Shown one piece after another: positions 52,060 through 61,365 of a stretch of DNA of 64,000 nucleotides. The notes under the pieces were generated by a model. It saw nothing but the letters and a program-made list of their open reading frames with translations. It was not told the origin of the DNA and made no database searches. Position 1 is the first letter of the stretch. Each line of letters begins with the position of its first letter. The position numbers were made by a program, and so were the translations under genes. Source of the stretch: Indibacter alkaliphilus LW1 (GTDB lineage: Bacteria > Bacteroidota > Bacteroidia > Cytophagales > Cyclobacteriaceae); NCBI RefSeq assembly GCF_000295935.2, contig NZ_ALWO02000033.1:174177-238176 (forward strand), in the 5' to 3' direction.

Positions 52060-54504
52060 TTATCTGAAATCTCCGATTAAGGAAAGGCCCGCCCAATAAT
52101 ATTCTGGGGGATGCGGCCCAACTGGTACAATTTTTTTTAGCTCTAAAACAGCATTTCTGTGGGCATCTTTTATTGGAATTTGCTCATTCATCCAAATGCT
52201 GTAGAATTTTTTGAAGAAAAGGTTGCTCCAGTCTACATCAATATCCCAACTTGCACTGATCATGCTGCTGACTCCACAATAAAAGAAAGCCCATTCCAGT
52301 CCTAAAGCATCCCCTCCATAACCTTCTTTTGATCTCCCACTTACACAGGCCTGCATGCTGACATGACTACCTAATAAACTTACTCCCGATCCTGTCAATA
52401 CCTCCGGGCTTAATAAATGCTGACCTTGATGATAATTGAACATAGCTTCAAGTTCAGGCTTTTTTCCATCTGACATCAGCAAAAGTCCACTGTTATAATA
52501 AGGATTCAACTGTTTATGATCCGCATTAGCAACTGGCTTTGGAAAGACTCCGTGCGTAGAGAAATGATATAATTTGTGAGGAAAGAGTACCTGAAGCACC
52601 TTGGGAATGGATACATCCTCATCTTCTTTTGCCCCATCTTCCTCAGGCAACAAAAATTGAGGAATTTCTTCGAAGGCTTTGACTTTTTCTTCATCATCCT
52701 GAACAGCTGAACAAGTGATGGCTATGATTTCATTCAGATCCTGGGGTTCCTGTTCCAACAATTTTAAAAGCTGAGAGCCGGAATGGATTCTGGAAACAGA
52801 GAAACCCTCTATCAATGCTTCTCCTGATTGTAACTTGGCAAATTGAAGGGAAAATAAATTTAAAATTCCATCCGGTGAATAGGCAATATGGTCTCCTGCC
52901 TCAATCAATCCTTCTTCCAATGCAAAATTCAAAGGATCAATAAACTTCCCAAGCTCCAAAGGGATATCTGTTTGTTCTCTTTTTCCAAAAAGACCCGAAA
53001 CCGGAGCATTCCAAGCCGAAGGGCTAGCATAATCCCTGCTCAGCCATTTTTGTAAAGCATCCTCTCCCGCTCCCTTTGCAGAGGCAAATAGCCTTCCCTG
53101 CTTGGTAAGAAGCACTGCATAGCTCCTGTCATAATCCACAAAAATACTCAGGTAGTGCGCATTATACTTCTGTAAATAAGGTAAAAGCTTTTCCTTCAAT
53201 TGATCAGGACTCTGTAGTTCCATTTGCTTACCTGTTGTCTCCAGGAGTCTGTCTGATAGATTTCTTCCTTTAGACGCTTCAATTCTGTGAAACAAACGAG
53301 TGATATTTTTAGACATATAGTTTGTCAAAGCCATGGCTCCAAAAAGAGCAGGATATTGTCCAAAAACACCTGCCCTTTCATGAATATTACTGATAGAAGC
53401 TCTTTGTTTTTCTAAATGGTGGTAAACCTTGTCCAATGCATCCGCCGCTTCCTGAAAAGACTCCAAGCGATTGTGACAGATATACTGGCAATAAGCTATA
53501 AAAGCCAGGTCAGAATGTAGAGATTTTTCAAAAAACCATTGATAGTGTAGACCTAAATCCATCAAACATTTTCTAAGCAGCTCTTCCTTATGACCAAGTT
53601 CTTCATTGTGAAAAAAAGAAGTTTGTTGGGTCAATAGATGCCTCTTGGCCTGGGGAGTATCAGAATTATCAATCCCTCCGAGTTTAGCTTGACTTTCCAG
53701 AGTCTTGGCAGATATTTTCTGAGTAAGCTCAATGAGTTCTTCATTTGAGATACCCCCGGGCCCCTCATGCTTCGCTATTAGTTTTTCAATGGATGTAATA
53801 TCCATTTGATCCTCATATCCGGCCATTACAATTTTGATTGATTCAAGCATGCGCTTGAGATCCTGGATTTTTCGATTTTTAGAAAAATCCTCAACTTCTG
53901 CTACCGACATAAATGTTTTGGAATTGATCAATTTCAGCTTGTTCATTAGCCGATCAAAAAGAATTCTTGATGCAGGAAGGACGAGAGATTCATCTACATT
54001 TTCAAGGATATCTTTGGCCCGATCCGATTGATTGTTTTCCAGATAGTTTTCAGCTGCCTGGAGATGAGTGGAAATAAAAACCTGCTTTTCCCAACCCGGT
54101 AGGGTCAGCCCTTTCATGGTTTCATATTGGGTGACAGCAGCCTGAAACTGTCCGGAGTCCAAAAGCCCTTTTTGAATCAGGTAGCTGTTATTTCCCAAAT
54201 AGTATTCAAGATCATCATTGGAAAGCTCTATCCCTGAGGACCAGAGCTGTACTCCCCAAACCAAACAAGCAGAAGCAAAATCTCTTCCCTCATTCAGTTT
54301 TCCACCATGTGTCAGTGAGGTGGCCATGGCATCAAAGGCTGCTAAATCATAAATATGCTGTTTGGCTTCCAGGAAAAATAGTGCGTTCTCCAAGGAAGCA
54401 TTAGGGTATTGCTTAAAAATCCCGGCCAACTGCTCCCTATTTTGGGCCTGAATGGTATCAATCAAAAGTTGATATAGCGTAGGAGCTGAATTTTGATTAT
54501 CCAT
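52060..54504 (-). CDS. CHAT-domain protease with helical-repeat N-terminus
   Basis: 814 residues, no signal peptide or membrane span. The first 450 are helices in pairs (TPR-like or alpha-solenoid; not a strict TPR consensus). From about 490 the CHAT (caspase HetF associated with TPRs) domain follows: YSPDGILNLFSLQFAKLQSG, the catalytic His651 in YHFSTHGVFPKP and Cys720 in VSMQACVSGRSKEG, then SMISASWDIDVDWSNLFFKK. The His-Cys dyad is intact, so it should be an active cysteine protease. Cytosolic. The small span protein follows in the same operon. Confidence 0.85.
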   Translation of the reverse strand: MDNQNSAPTLYQLLIDTIQAQNREQLAGIFKQYPNASLENALFFLEAKQHIYDLAAFDAMATSLTHGGKLNEGRDFASACLVWGVQLWSSGIELSNDDLEYYLGNNSYLIQKGLLDSGQFQAAVTQYETMKGLTLPGWEKQVFISTHLQAAENYLENNQSDRAKDILENVDESLVLPASRILFDRLMNKLKLINSKTFMSVAEVEDFSKNRKIQDLKRMLESIKIVMAGYEDQMDITSIEKLIAKHEGPGGISNEELIELTQKISAKTLESQAKLGGIDNSDTPQAKRHLLTQQTSFFHNEELGHKEELLRKCLMDLGLHYQWFFEKSLHSDLAFIAYCQYICHNRLESFQEAADALDKVYHHLEKQRASISNIHERAGVFGQYPALFGAMALTNYMSKNITRLFHRIEASKGRNLSDRLLETTGKQMELQSPDQLKEKLLPYLQKYNAHYLSIFVDYDRSYAVLLTKQGRLFASAKGAGEDALQKWLSRDYASPSAWNAPVSGLFGKREQTDIPLELGKFIDPLNFALEEGLIEAGDHIAYSPDGILNLFSLQFAKLQSGEALIEGFSVSRIHSGSQLLKLLEQEPQDLNEIIAITCSAVQDDEEKVKAFEEIPQFLLPEEDGAKEDEDVSIPKVLQVLFPHKLYHFSTHGVFPKPVANADHKQLNPYYNSGLLLMSDGKKPELEAMFNYHQGQHLLSPEVLTGSGVSLLGSHVSMQACVSGRSKEGYGGDALGLEWAFFYCGVSSMISASWDIDVDWSNLFFKKFYSIWMNEQIPIKDAHRNAVLELKKIVPVGPHPPEYYWAGLSLIGDFR

Positions 54505-55036
54505 TTTACAAAATTTTGATTGAAAAATATCCAGAAGTCAGACCATTAATATATTGACAAACAATTGTTTAATAGGCTCTTACAATTTAAAAACAAAATT
54601 TCAGAGTACACAGAAGATTGAAATTAATCTGTTAAATAAATTGATGTATCCAAACAACAGTTGATTCTTGAATGAATTGAAATTAGAGGTCTAGTGGCAA
54701 ATTGAGTTCAATCAGCACAAAAATGAAATGTGAATTTGTGAACACAAGCACCAATTGAAAAAACTCATGGTCAAATACATTTTTTTAGAAACCAATCATA
54801 AATGTATTGATCAAGGACTGTTTATACAGTTAAAATCCTTAATCAAATTAGGTTTTAAAGAAAAATATTACAAAATATAAACAAACTTTTTTGTTGATTT
54901 TATTAAATTTTACTAATATTCAATCCTTTTTATCAATAATTATAGAATTTAATTTTGATTTAAAGCTATTTGAATCAGAAAAAAAGTATTTCAAATAATT
55001 AAAAATGAGTTTAGTTCAATTTTGAAGCGATCACCC
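54505..55036. other. AT-rich upstream region of the T9SS cargo island
   Basis: 532 bases, very AT-rich, between the divergent CHAT and first cargo genes. It should contain both promoters. No coding frame, repeat or RNA gene recognised. Confidence 0.45.
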
Positions 55037-57256
55037 ATGAAGCTCAAAGTTTTATTCGTGCTAGTTTTTCTTGTGAATTATTTCAATGCATTTTCCCAAT
55101 GCGATGATTGTGATGTCACAATCAATGGCAATGGAAATCCATCTGGAAATTTTTCTCATGGGAGCAAAGTATGTATTAGTGGTATTCGGACAAATGCCAT
55201 TAATTTTAACAACAGAAACAATATTATTATTTGCATAGCCGATGGAGCATCATGGAATGGTCAGGCAAGCAGTTTGTCGGGGTTAAGTCAAATTTCAAAC
55301 TTTGGGTCATTAGAAATAAACAATGATTTCAATGGCAACTGGTCAATAGATAATTTCGGAGAAATATCATTTAGCATCAATCTTAATTCAAATAAAACAA
55401 TTAATAATTACGGGGCATTTTCAACTAATGGAGATTTTGTCATATCAAGTAATAGTACATTTTACAGCAATGGGACATTTTATGCAGGTGGCTCTGTTAA
55501 CTTCAATAGTAATGCACATGTAACTTTAGAGGGCAACAGTCTTATTGCAGGTTCTTCTGTTATCAATACCGAAATAAATTTATCAGGAAGCTATACAGTA
55601 AATGGAGCCTTACAGATAAACAGCAATGGTGGAGTCAATGCACTTAATGGATTTAATAATCCTAAAATCAATGTGCTAGGCAGTTTCAATAATAACGGGA
55701 AAATAACTGGAAATGGCTTAGATAAATTTGGGAACACCCTTTTTGTCAACAAAAGCCCGGGTAACAATCCGATAATTGGAGGTTTCAGCATAGGGGATGT
55801 ATCAAATACCTCTTGTCTTGAAATAGAAGAATTACCCACTGCCGAAGGGGTGGATAGAATTTTCTATTTCAGTTGTTCTGATATTTTTATAGTGCCTAAC
55901 TTAGACGTGAATGAGGAAATAATTGATGTTATGGTCAGTATAATTGGAGGCGGAGGCGGAGGCGGATTGGGTTCTTCCGCTGGAGGAGGAGGTGCAGGCG
56001 GTGTTATCAATGCTGACGGGTTGCCTTTGAAGGTTGGCTCTTCTTACCCGGTTGCCGTTGGAAGCGGTGGACCTGGAGCAATCACATCTAATAATCAAGG
56101 TATTAACGGTACCAATTCCGCTTTTTATGGAATAGTTTCCAAAGGAGGAGGTGGAGGAGGATCTACACACCCATCAGCTAGAGGCGGTGTAAACGGTGCG
56201 TCTGGTGGTGGTGGCGGAGCTAATAACAATCCTTCTGCAGGCCAAGGGAATGGAGGCTCAAGAATAGCGGGTATTGGCAATACTGGTGGAACTTCCTTAA
56301 GGCAAAATCAAAATCAACTCAATGGAGGAGGAGGGGGTGGTGCTGGGGGACCTGGAGAAAATGGAAGAAATAATAATCCAGGCAATGGAGGTGACGGAAT
56401 TGGGCTTAATATTTTGGCTGGAAGTTCAAGATTTTCAAATGCTTTTGCTGGTGGGGGTGGTTCAACCGGCAGAAATCCATCTCAGGAATATGGAAATGGG
56501 ACAGGAGGAGAATTTAACAGCATTAAGATAGGTGGAGATGGAGATGGTAGAGAAGAGTTTGGAATTGGAAATCAGGGGCTTAAGGGGACCGGTTCGGGCG
56601 GAGGTGCAGGAAGGAATCAAGGAGGTACTGGTTCATCTGGAGTGGTAGTGATCAGGTTTGTCCTAAAAATCCTCCCCGTAGAGTACCTCTACTTTGAAGG
56701 CGTACTCAGCCAAGACCAAAAAACCGTAGGGCTATCCTGGGCCACGGCCAAGGAATGGGAAAGCTCCCACTTTGAGGTATTGCGAAGCTTTGACAATATC
56801 GACAGCTGGGAAAAAGTAGGGGAAGTTGAAGCCGCTGGCTATTCTGAATCTCCTATGGAATACAGTTTTGAGGACAATGATAATTTCACCCCTTTCAATA
56901 TGGCCTATTATCAGCTTAGGCAGGTTGATTTTGATGAATCATCACATTTGAGCAAAGTCATCGGCATACAACTTCCAGTGAATTCAGACCAAACCGTCAC
57001 TTGGAGGGTTTATCCCAACCCCGCATCAAATCAGAATGTTCAACTTTCTATCCTTGAACAAGGAGGACATAGTGGGGAAACTGTTTATGCAACACTTTTT
57101 TATCCTCTCGGTAGAAGTATACAGTTTACCGGCAACACCATAAGTGAATTATCGGAGCAACTTAATGATGCCTTGAAAAATGGAGGTAGAGGGGTATATA
57201 TTTTAAACTTGTTATGGGGAAATGAAAATCAGCAATTGAAAGTTTTAAAGAATTAA
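55037..57256 (+). CDS. Gly-rich T9SS cargo protein (type A sorting domain)
   Basis: 739 residues from ATG (MKLKVLFVLVFLVNYFNAFS); a TTG five codons earlier is also open. Signal peptide to about residue 20. Then about 270 residues of Asn/Ser-rich short repeats (for instance SLEINNDFNGNWSIDNFGEI), a long glycine-rich part about 300-545 (GGGGGGGLGSSAGGGGAGG) of Gly_rich_2 type, and a C-terminal Por/T9SS module from LPVEYLYF onward with WATAKEWESSHFEVLRS and YPNPASNQ. Expected to be exported and attached or released at the surface. Function unknown; adhesion or matrix formation is inference. Confidence 0.8.
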   Translation: MKLKVLFVLVFLVNYFNAFSQCDDCDVTINGNGNPSGNFSHGSKVCISGIRTNAINFNNRNNIIICIADGASWNGQASSLSGLSQISNFGSLEINNDFNGNWSIDNFGEISFSINLNSNKTINNYGAFSTNGDFVISSNSTFYSNGTFYAGGSVNFNSNAHVTLEGNSLIAGSSVINTEINLSGSYTVNGALQINSNGGVNALNGFNNPKINVLGSFNNNGKITGNGLDKFGNTLFVNKSPGNNPIIGGFSIGDVSNTSCLEIEELPTAEGVDRIFYFSCSDIFIVPNLDVNEEIIDVMVSIIGGGGGGGLGSSAGGGGAGGVINADGLPLKVGSSYPVAVGSGGPGAITSNNQGINGTNSAFYGIVSKGGGGGGSTHPSARGGVNGASGGGGGANNNPSAGQGNGGSRIAGIGNTGGTSLRQNQNQLNGGGGGGAGGPGENGRNNNPGNGGDGIGLNILAGSSRFSNAFAGGGGSTGRNPSQEYGNGTGGEFNSIKIGGDGDGREEFGIGNQGLKGTGSGGGAGRNQGGTGSSGVVVIRFVLKILPVEYLYFEGVLSQDQKTVGLSWATAKEWESSHFEVLRSFDNIDSWEKVGEVEAAGYSESPMEYSFEDNDNFTPFNMAYYQLRQVDFDESSHLSKVIGIQLPVNSDQTVTWRVYPNPASNQNVQLSILEQGGHSGETVYATLFYPLGRSIQFTGNTISELSEQLNDALKNGGRGVYILNLLWGNENQQLKVLKN

Positions 57257-57390
57257 GCATAGTTAATTGCGTAAAAAATCCATTCCACAATTAAGGCTTA
57301 TAGTTTCATAAAAAAACCACATATAAAATCGTTATAATTATTTTTTCATTGTTTTTTATATAAAATGTATGAATCATAAAAAAACAAAAC

Positions 57391-57398
57391 TATATTTG
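57391..57398 (+). promoter_or_regulatory. -7 box TATATTTG upstream of the second cargo gene
   Basis: TAnnTTTG match about 94 bases before the ATG chosen at 57492 and only 13 before the earliest in-frame start at 57411, supporting the later start. Confidence 0.4.
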
Positions 57399-57491
57399 TA
57401 ATGCTTTTTATTGATTTTTAAATTCATTTTTTTGTATTCTAAATTTTTTTATGAGTATATTTACCTTGATAACCAAGTACTTACAAATACT

Positions 57492-59204
57492 ATGGAGCCT
57501 AAAATTTTTTTTTATGAAAAAATCTTATTTTCTACTGTTTTTTTCACGGTTGCTGCTTTACTGTGTTTCATAAGTTATGAAGCCAAATCCCAATCGAATG
57601 ATAAACCTGATTTGAGAGAAGACTGTAACATTTGTAAAGGACAAGTTGCTAATTACACTATTCTGAATGCCTACTTCAGCGATAATTCAGGAAATCCTAG
57701 TACCATTGATCAAATTTGCAATGAGCCCGGCCCTTCATACATTTCCTTACTATATACCTCCAATGCAAAAAACAACATACATAATCTCAGGTTGATTGCT
57801 GATATTTTGAAAAAAAACACAAACGATCCAGAAGGTCCAGCTTTAGACAGTTATTATATTAACGAATTTGCTGGAACAATTTCACCCTGTAATTCTGAAA
57901 CTTGCATTTTAACTATACCTATACCTAATATGGGTATAAACTGTCCCAATGAGTTTTTTGAATTATCTAATCCATTAGTTGCTTGGACTACTAGCGGAGC
58001 TAAAGAATTGGAAGATAAATATAAATGCCAAGATTATCCTGCTGCCCAATGTTTAAATGCATCCAGTATTCCAATTGAAGTAGGTGATTTGGAATATAAT
58101 TTTGACGTCAACTTTGAATGTTTTCAAGAAAATCTAAATCACACAAACGTTTCCTTTTTTATCACTTCGTTATTTGGAGGAAATCCTACTCAAGAATATA
58201 ATGTACTATGGAACTTTGAATTTGAAGATGGAACTATTATCAATTCCTCTGATATTAACCCATCCTTTCAAAACGTGGAGTCCGGGGAAATTGTAACAGC
58301 TTCTTTAACGGTTAGTCAGGGAAGTTTGAACGGTAGTATTATAGAAAACACCTATACGATCCCCATTGCCCTGAATGAAAACGAAGTGATTGAAAGTTCC
58401 ACCATAATAGAAGGGGACAAAGGAGAAGCCAATGGCTCAATTGAAGTAGAATTTAGGCCAGGGAATTTTTTTTATTTTTGGACTTCTTTGGATGATCCGG
58501 ACTTTTATTCTGAAGAAAAGAGAATAGAGGACCTTCCTGAAGGCACTTATCGTCTTACAACATTTGATGAAGACACAGGGCTTTGCAGAACAGACATTTT
58601 TGAGATCACTTTTAGTATTCTTCCTGTTGAACTTAAATACTTTGAAGCTGAACATTTTTCATCAGAGCAAGCTATAAAATTAACTTGGGCCACTACCAAA
58701 GAATGGGAAAGCTCACATTTCGAAGTGTTTAAAAGTTTTGACAATATTGAAAATTGGCAAAAAATAGCAGAAATAGATGCCGCTGGTTATTCAGAAAAAA
58801 TCCAATACTACGAGTTTATTGACACAGAAAATTCCACTAGGTCATCGATGGTATATTACCAACTCAGGCAGGTGGACTTTGATGGCACTTACGAAAAGAG
58901 TAAAGTTCTCGGAGTCCAAATCCCCAGTGATGGAATAAATAAAAATACCTGGAAAATTTATCCAAATCCGGTTGAAAACCAGTCCATCCATCTTATTCTT
59001 GCACAGGCAGAAGACTATGAAGACGAAGCAATTTCAGCAAGTTTAATCAACCCATTAGGCAGTACCTATTACCTAAATGGTCCTACGATCGAAGCACTTA
59101 CCGAAGAAATAAATCTTGTCCTTTCCCAAAACTCAAAAGGTGTGTATGTACTTCAAATAGCTTGGGATAAAGAGACTCAGCAACTTAAAATTCTGAAAAG
59201 ATGA
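57492..59204 (+). CDS. T9SS cargo protein, unrelated passenger with shared C-terminal module
   Basis: 570 residues from ATG (MEPKIFFYEKILFSTVFFTV), signal to about residue 35 (SYEAKSQS). The passenger about 36-370 has several Cys pairs (REDCNICKGQV, SPCNSETCIL) and a PKD-like stretch (WNFEFEDGTIINSSDINPSF). The last 195 residues are the Por module: LPVELKYFEAEHFSSEQAIK, WATTKEWESSHFEVFKSFDN, VDFDGTYEKSKVLGVQI and IYPNPVENQ, closely resembling the two neighbours. It lies 235 bases downstream of the first cargo gene. Confidence 0.75.
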   Translation: MEPKIFFYEKILFSTVFFTVAALLCFISYEAKSQSNDKPDLREDCNICKGQVANYTILNAYFSDNSGNPSTIDQICNEPGPSYISLLYTSNAKNNIHNLRLIADILKKNTNDPEGPALDSYYINEFAGTISPCNSETCILTIPIPNMGINCPNEFFELSNPLVAWTTSGAKELEDKYKCQDYPAAQCLNASSIPIEVGDLEYNFDVNFECFQENLNHTNVSFFITSLFGGNPTQEYNVLWNFEFEDGTIINSSDINPSFQNVESGEIVTASLTVSQGSLNGSIIENTYTIPIALNENEVIESSTIIEGDKGEANGSIEVEFRPGNFFYFWTSLDDPDFYSEEKRIEDLPEGTYRLTTFDEDTGLCRTDIFEITFSILPVELKYFEAEHFSSEQAIKLTWATTKEWESSHFEVFKSFDNIENWQKIAEIDAAGYSEKIQYYEFIDTENSTRSSMVYYQLRQVDFDGTYEKSKVLGVQIPSDGINKNTWKIYPNPVENQSIHLILAQAEDYEDEAISASLINPLGSTYYLNGPTIEALTEEINLVLSQNSKGVYVLQIAWDKETQQLKILKR

Positions 59205-59441
59205 TTTTTTTTAATTTTTAACAAAAAAATTTTCTTGAAGTAAAAGGATTGTAAATAAATGCTTTAGGATAATATTCAATTTAAACCATAATAAACTCAT
59301 TATTTTTTCAGGTTTAAATCTTATTATTTAATCTCAATTTTTTTGACAAAACATCTCTAAATGATTTTGAAATACATTTTTTTGTGTTTTAAATTTTATT
59401 TTATCGTACATTTCGCCTGTTAATCAGCCCATTAATCCTAT

Positions 59442-61115
59442 ATGAAAATTTTTACCAAAAGAGGAATTTTATTTTTTATAAAAAAAAGAACAGGTTTAAC
59501 TTTAACTTATTTATTATGGAAGCTTAAGGTTGCTTTTTTAGATAAAGATTATCGGTTTATTTATTTATTAATTTTATTCTTAATAGTCTCAAACAAAGGA
59601 TCTTCTCAAACCTTAGATTCAATACAAGTTATAAATCCTTGCACAACTGAATATTATTTAAATGATGGCTCTGTAGTTGTAGTATTTAAATGTAGCACAC
59701 TTTGGACTCCACCTTTGGACTTAATAGAGCTGGAAATGGCATTAGTAGTTGCAGGTGGTGGCGGTGGTGGACGGAGAGATTCAAATGACAGTAGAGGAGG
59801 AGGTGGTGGTGGCGCAGGTGGAGCAATTTATATTGAAAATCCAAATCTTCTTCAATTAAGTAATAATCCTATAAATATAGTTGTAGGATTAGGTGGTTCA
59901 GGCTCTACTTCTACTAGTAGAAGAGGAAGTAAAGGCCAAGATTCAAAAATTGAAACAAATCAATTTAATGATATTATTGCAGAAGGGGGTGGAGGAGGAG
60001 GTAGTGCCTTGACAGGCAGTGATTTAGATGGTCTCCAAAGAAATGGAGGGTCAGGAGGATCTGGAGGTGGAGGAACATCGAGAACTGGTTTTGGAGGAGC
60101 AGGAAGTTCTGGTTTTAGAGGTGGAAATGGAGTAGGAAATGTTAATGATAATGTCACAGGAGGCGGTGGTGGTGGTGGTGCTGGAGGGCAAGGGCAAGAC
60201 CCAAATGGTGCTACAAATGGAGGTCGAGGAGGAATTGGACTAAGTTTTAATATAACAAATGGATTACCAGCAATTATTGAAGGTGTTGGTGAGAATATTT
60301 TTGCTGGTGGCGGTGGTGGTGTAGGAGGAAATCCAGGTGGCCAAGGCAGCAGTGAGCCAGGAGGATCCGGAATTGGCGGAAATGGAAATAATACAAATTC
60401 ATCAGGTATTAATGGGGCAGGTGGAAATGGTATTACCAATACTGGATCAGGAGGTGGAGCCGGTTTTTCCAGAGGAGGAAACGGCTCCTCTGGAATTGTA
60501 ATAATAAAATACAATGTAGCTAAAATCCTCCCCGTAGAATTTCTTTACTTCCGAGCTGACTACAGTTCCAATAAGCGTGAAGCGATTCTGAACTGGGCCA
60601 CTGCCAAGGAATGGGAAAACTCACACTTTGAAGTAGAAAGGTCCATCAGTGGAATCAAAGGCTTCGAAAAAGTCGGAGAGGTGGAAGGCATGGGCTGGAC
60701 GGATCAGGTCACAGAATACCAATTTATCGATCAACAATTGCCTCTGGGGTCACACAATGTTCTATACAGACTCAAGCAGGTAGATTTCAGTGGTGAATTC
60801 CAGTATTCAGATGTGGTATCCTTAAGGCTTCCGGGAGTGACATTCACGCATGGAGTTTGGCGGGCATACCCCAACCCAACAAACGGTACTGCACTCCGCA
60901 TTGCACTGATGGATAGGTCACAGTATGATGCAGAGAAACTGACCTTCAGAATCGTGCATCCTATGTATGTGACTGAACCTACCACGGTAGAGTCAGAAGA
61001 TAAAATGAATGAACTTCTAAGCAATCTGGCCTTAAGAGTTCCTAAAGGGGTCTTTGTGGTAGAAATCCAATGGGGGCAAAAAGTAGAGCATATCAAAATT
61101 TTGAAGCAGCATTGA
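59442..61115 (+). CDS. second Gly-rich T9SS cargo protein
   Basis: 557 residues. The signal helix is unusually far in: 36 residues of basic n-region precede YRFIYLLILFLIVSNKGSSQ. A glycine-rich domain spans about 103-358 (GGGGGGRRDSNDSRGGGGGG, GGGGGAGGQGQDPNG), then the Por module LPVEFLYFRADYSSNKREAI, WATAKEWENSHFEVERS and AYPNPTNGT to the end. The passenger coding part is AT-rich, while the module is closer to window-average G+C. Terminator at 61141. Confidence 0.8.
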   Translation: MKIFTKRGILFFIKKRTGLTLTYLLWKLKVAFLDKDYRFIYLLILFLIVSNKGSSQTLDSIQVINPCTTEYYLNDGSVVVVFKCSTLWTPPLDLIELEMALVVAGGGGGGRRDSNDSRGGGGGGAGGAIYIENPNLLQLSNNPINIVVGLGGSGSTSTSRRGSKGQDSKIETNQFNDIIAEGGGGGGSALTGSDLDGLQRNGGSGGSGGGGTSRTGFGGAGSSGFRGGNGVGNVNDNVTGGGGGGGAGGQGQDPNGATNGGRGGIGLSFNITNGLPAIIEGVGENIFAGGGGGVGGNPGGQGSSEPGGSGIGGNGNNTNSSGINGAGGNGITNTGSGGGAGFSRGGNGSSGIVIIKYNVAKILPVEFLYFRADYSSNKREAILNWATAKEWENSHFEVERSISGIKGFEKVGEVEGMGWTDQVTEYQFIDQQLPLGSHNVLYRLKQVDFSGEFQYSDVVSLRLPGVTFTHGVWRAYPNPTNGTALRIALMDRSQYDAEKLTFRIVHPMYVTEPTTVESEDKMNELLSNLALRVPKGVFVVEIQWGQKVEHIKILKQH

Positions 61116-61140
61116 CCCTAACTTTTTATTGACATTTATA

Positions 61141-61167
61141 AACCCTGAAAATTTTCAGGGTTTTTTC
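61141..61167 (+). terminator. terminator after the second Gly-rich cargo gene
   Basis: AAACCCTGAAA-ATTTTCAGGGTTTTTT, stem of 10-11 pairs followed by a T run, 26 bases past the stop codon. Confidence 0.85.
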
Positions 61168-61365
61168 ATTTTAGACACATCTATATGTTTTGAATACATA
61201 ATATAGTTTTTTAATTATATTTTAATGTATAATGTTTTTAGCATTTTATCATAATTTTATTCCTTATTTTTTGATTTAATAAATTTTTATTTTATTGAAA
61301 TAGAGTTTTTGTATAATTAAATTTTAAAATATGTAATTCGAATTTTACACTAAAGAAAACGTCTT

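Noticed and set aside
59960..60514. Minus-strand frame of 184 codons, extremely proline-rich
   Set aside because: It is the exact complement of the glycine-rich coding part (GGN read backwards gives NCC, proline); composition explains the open frame.
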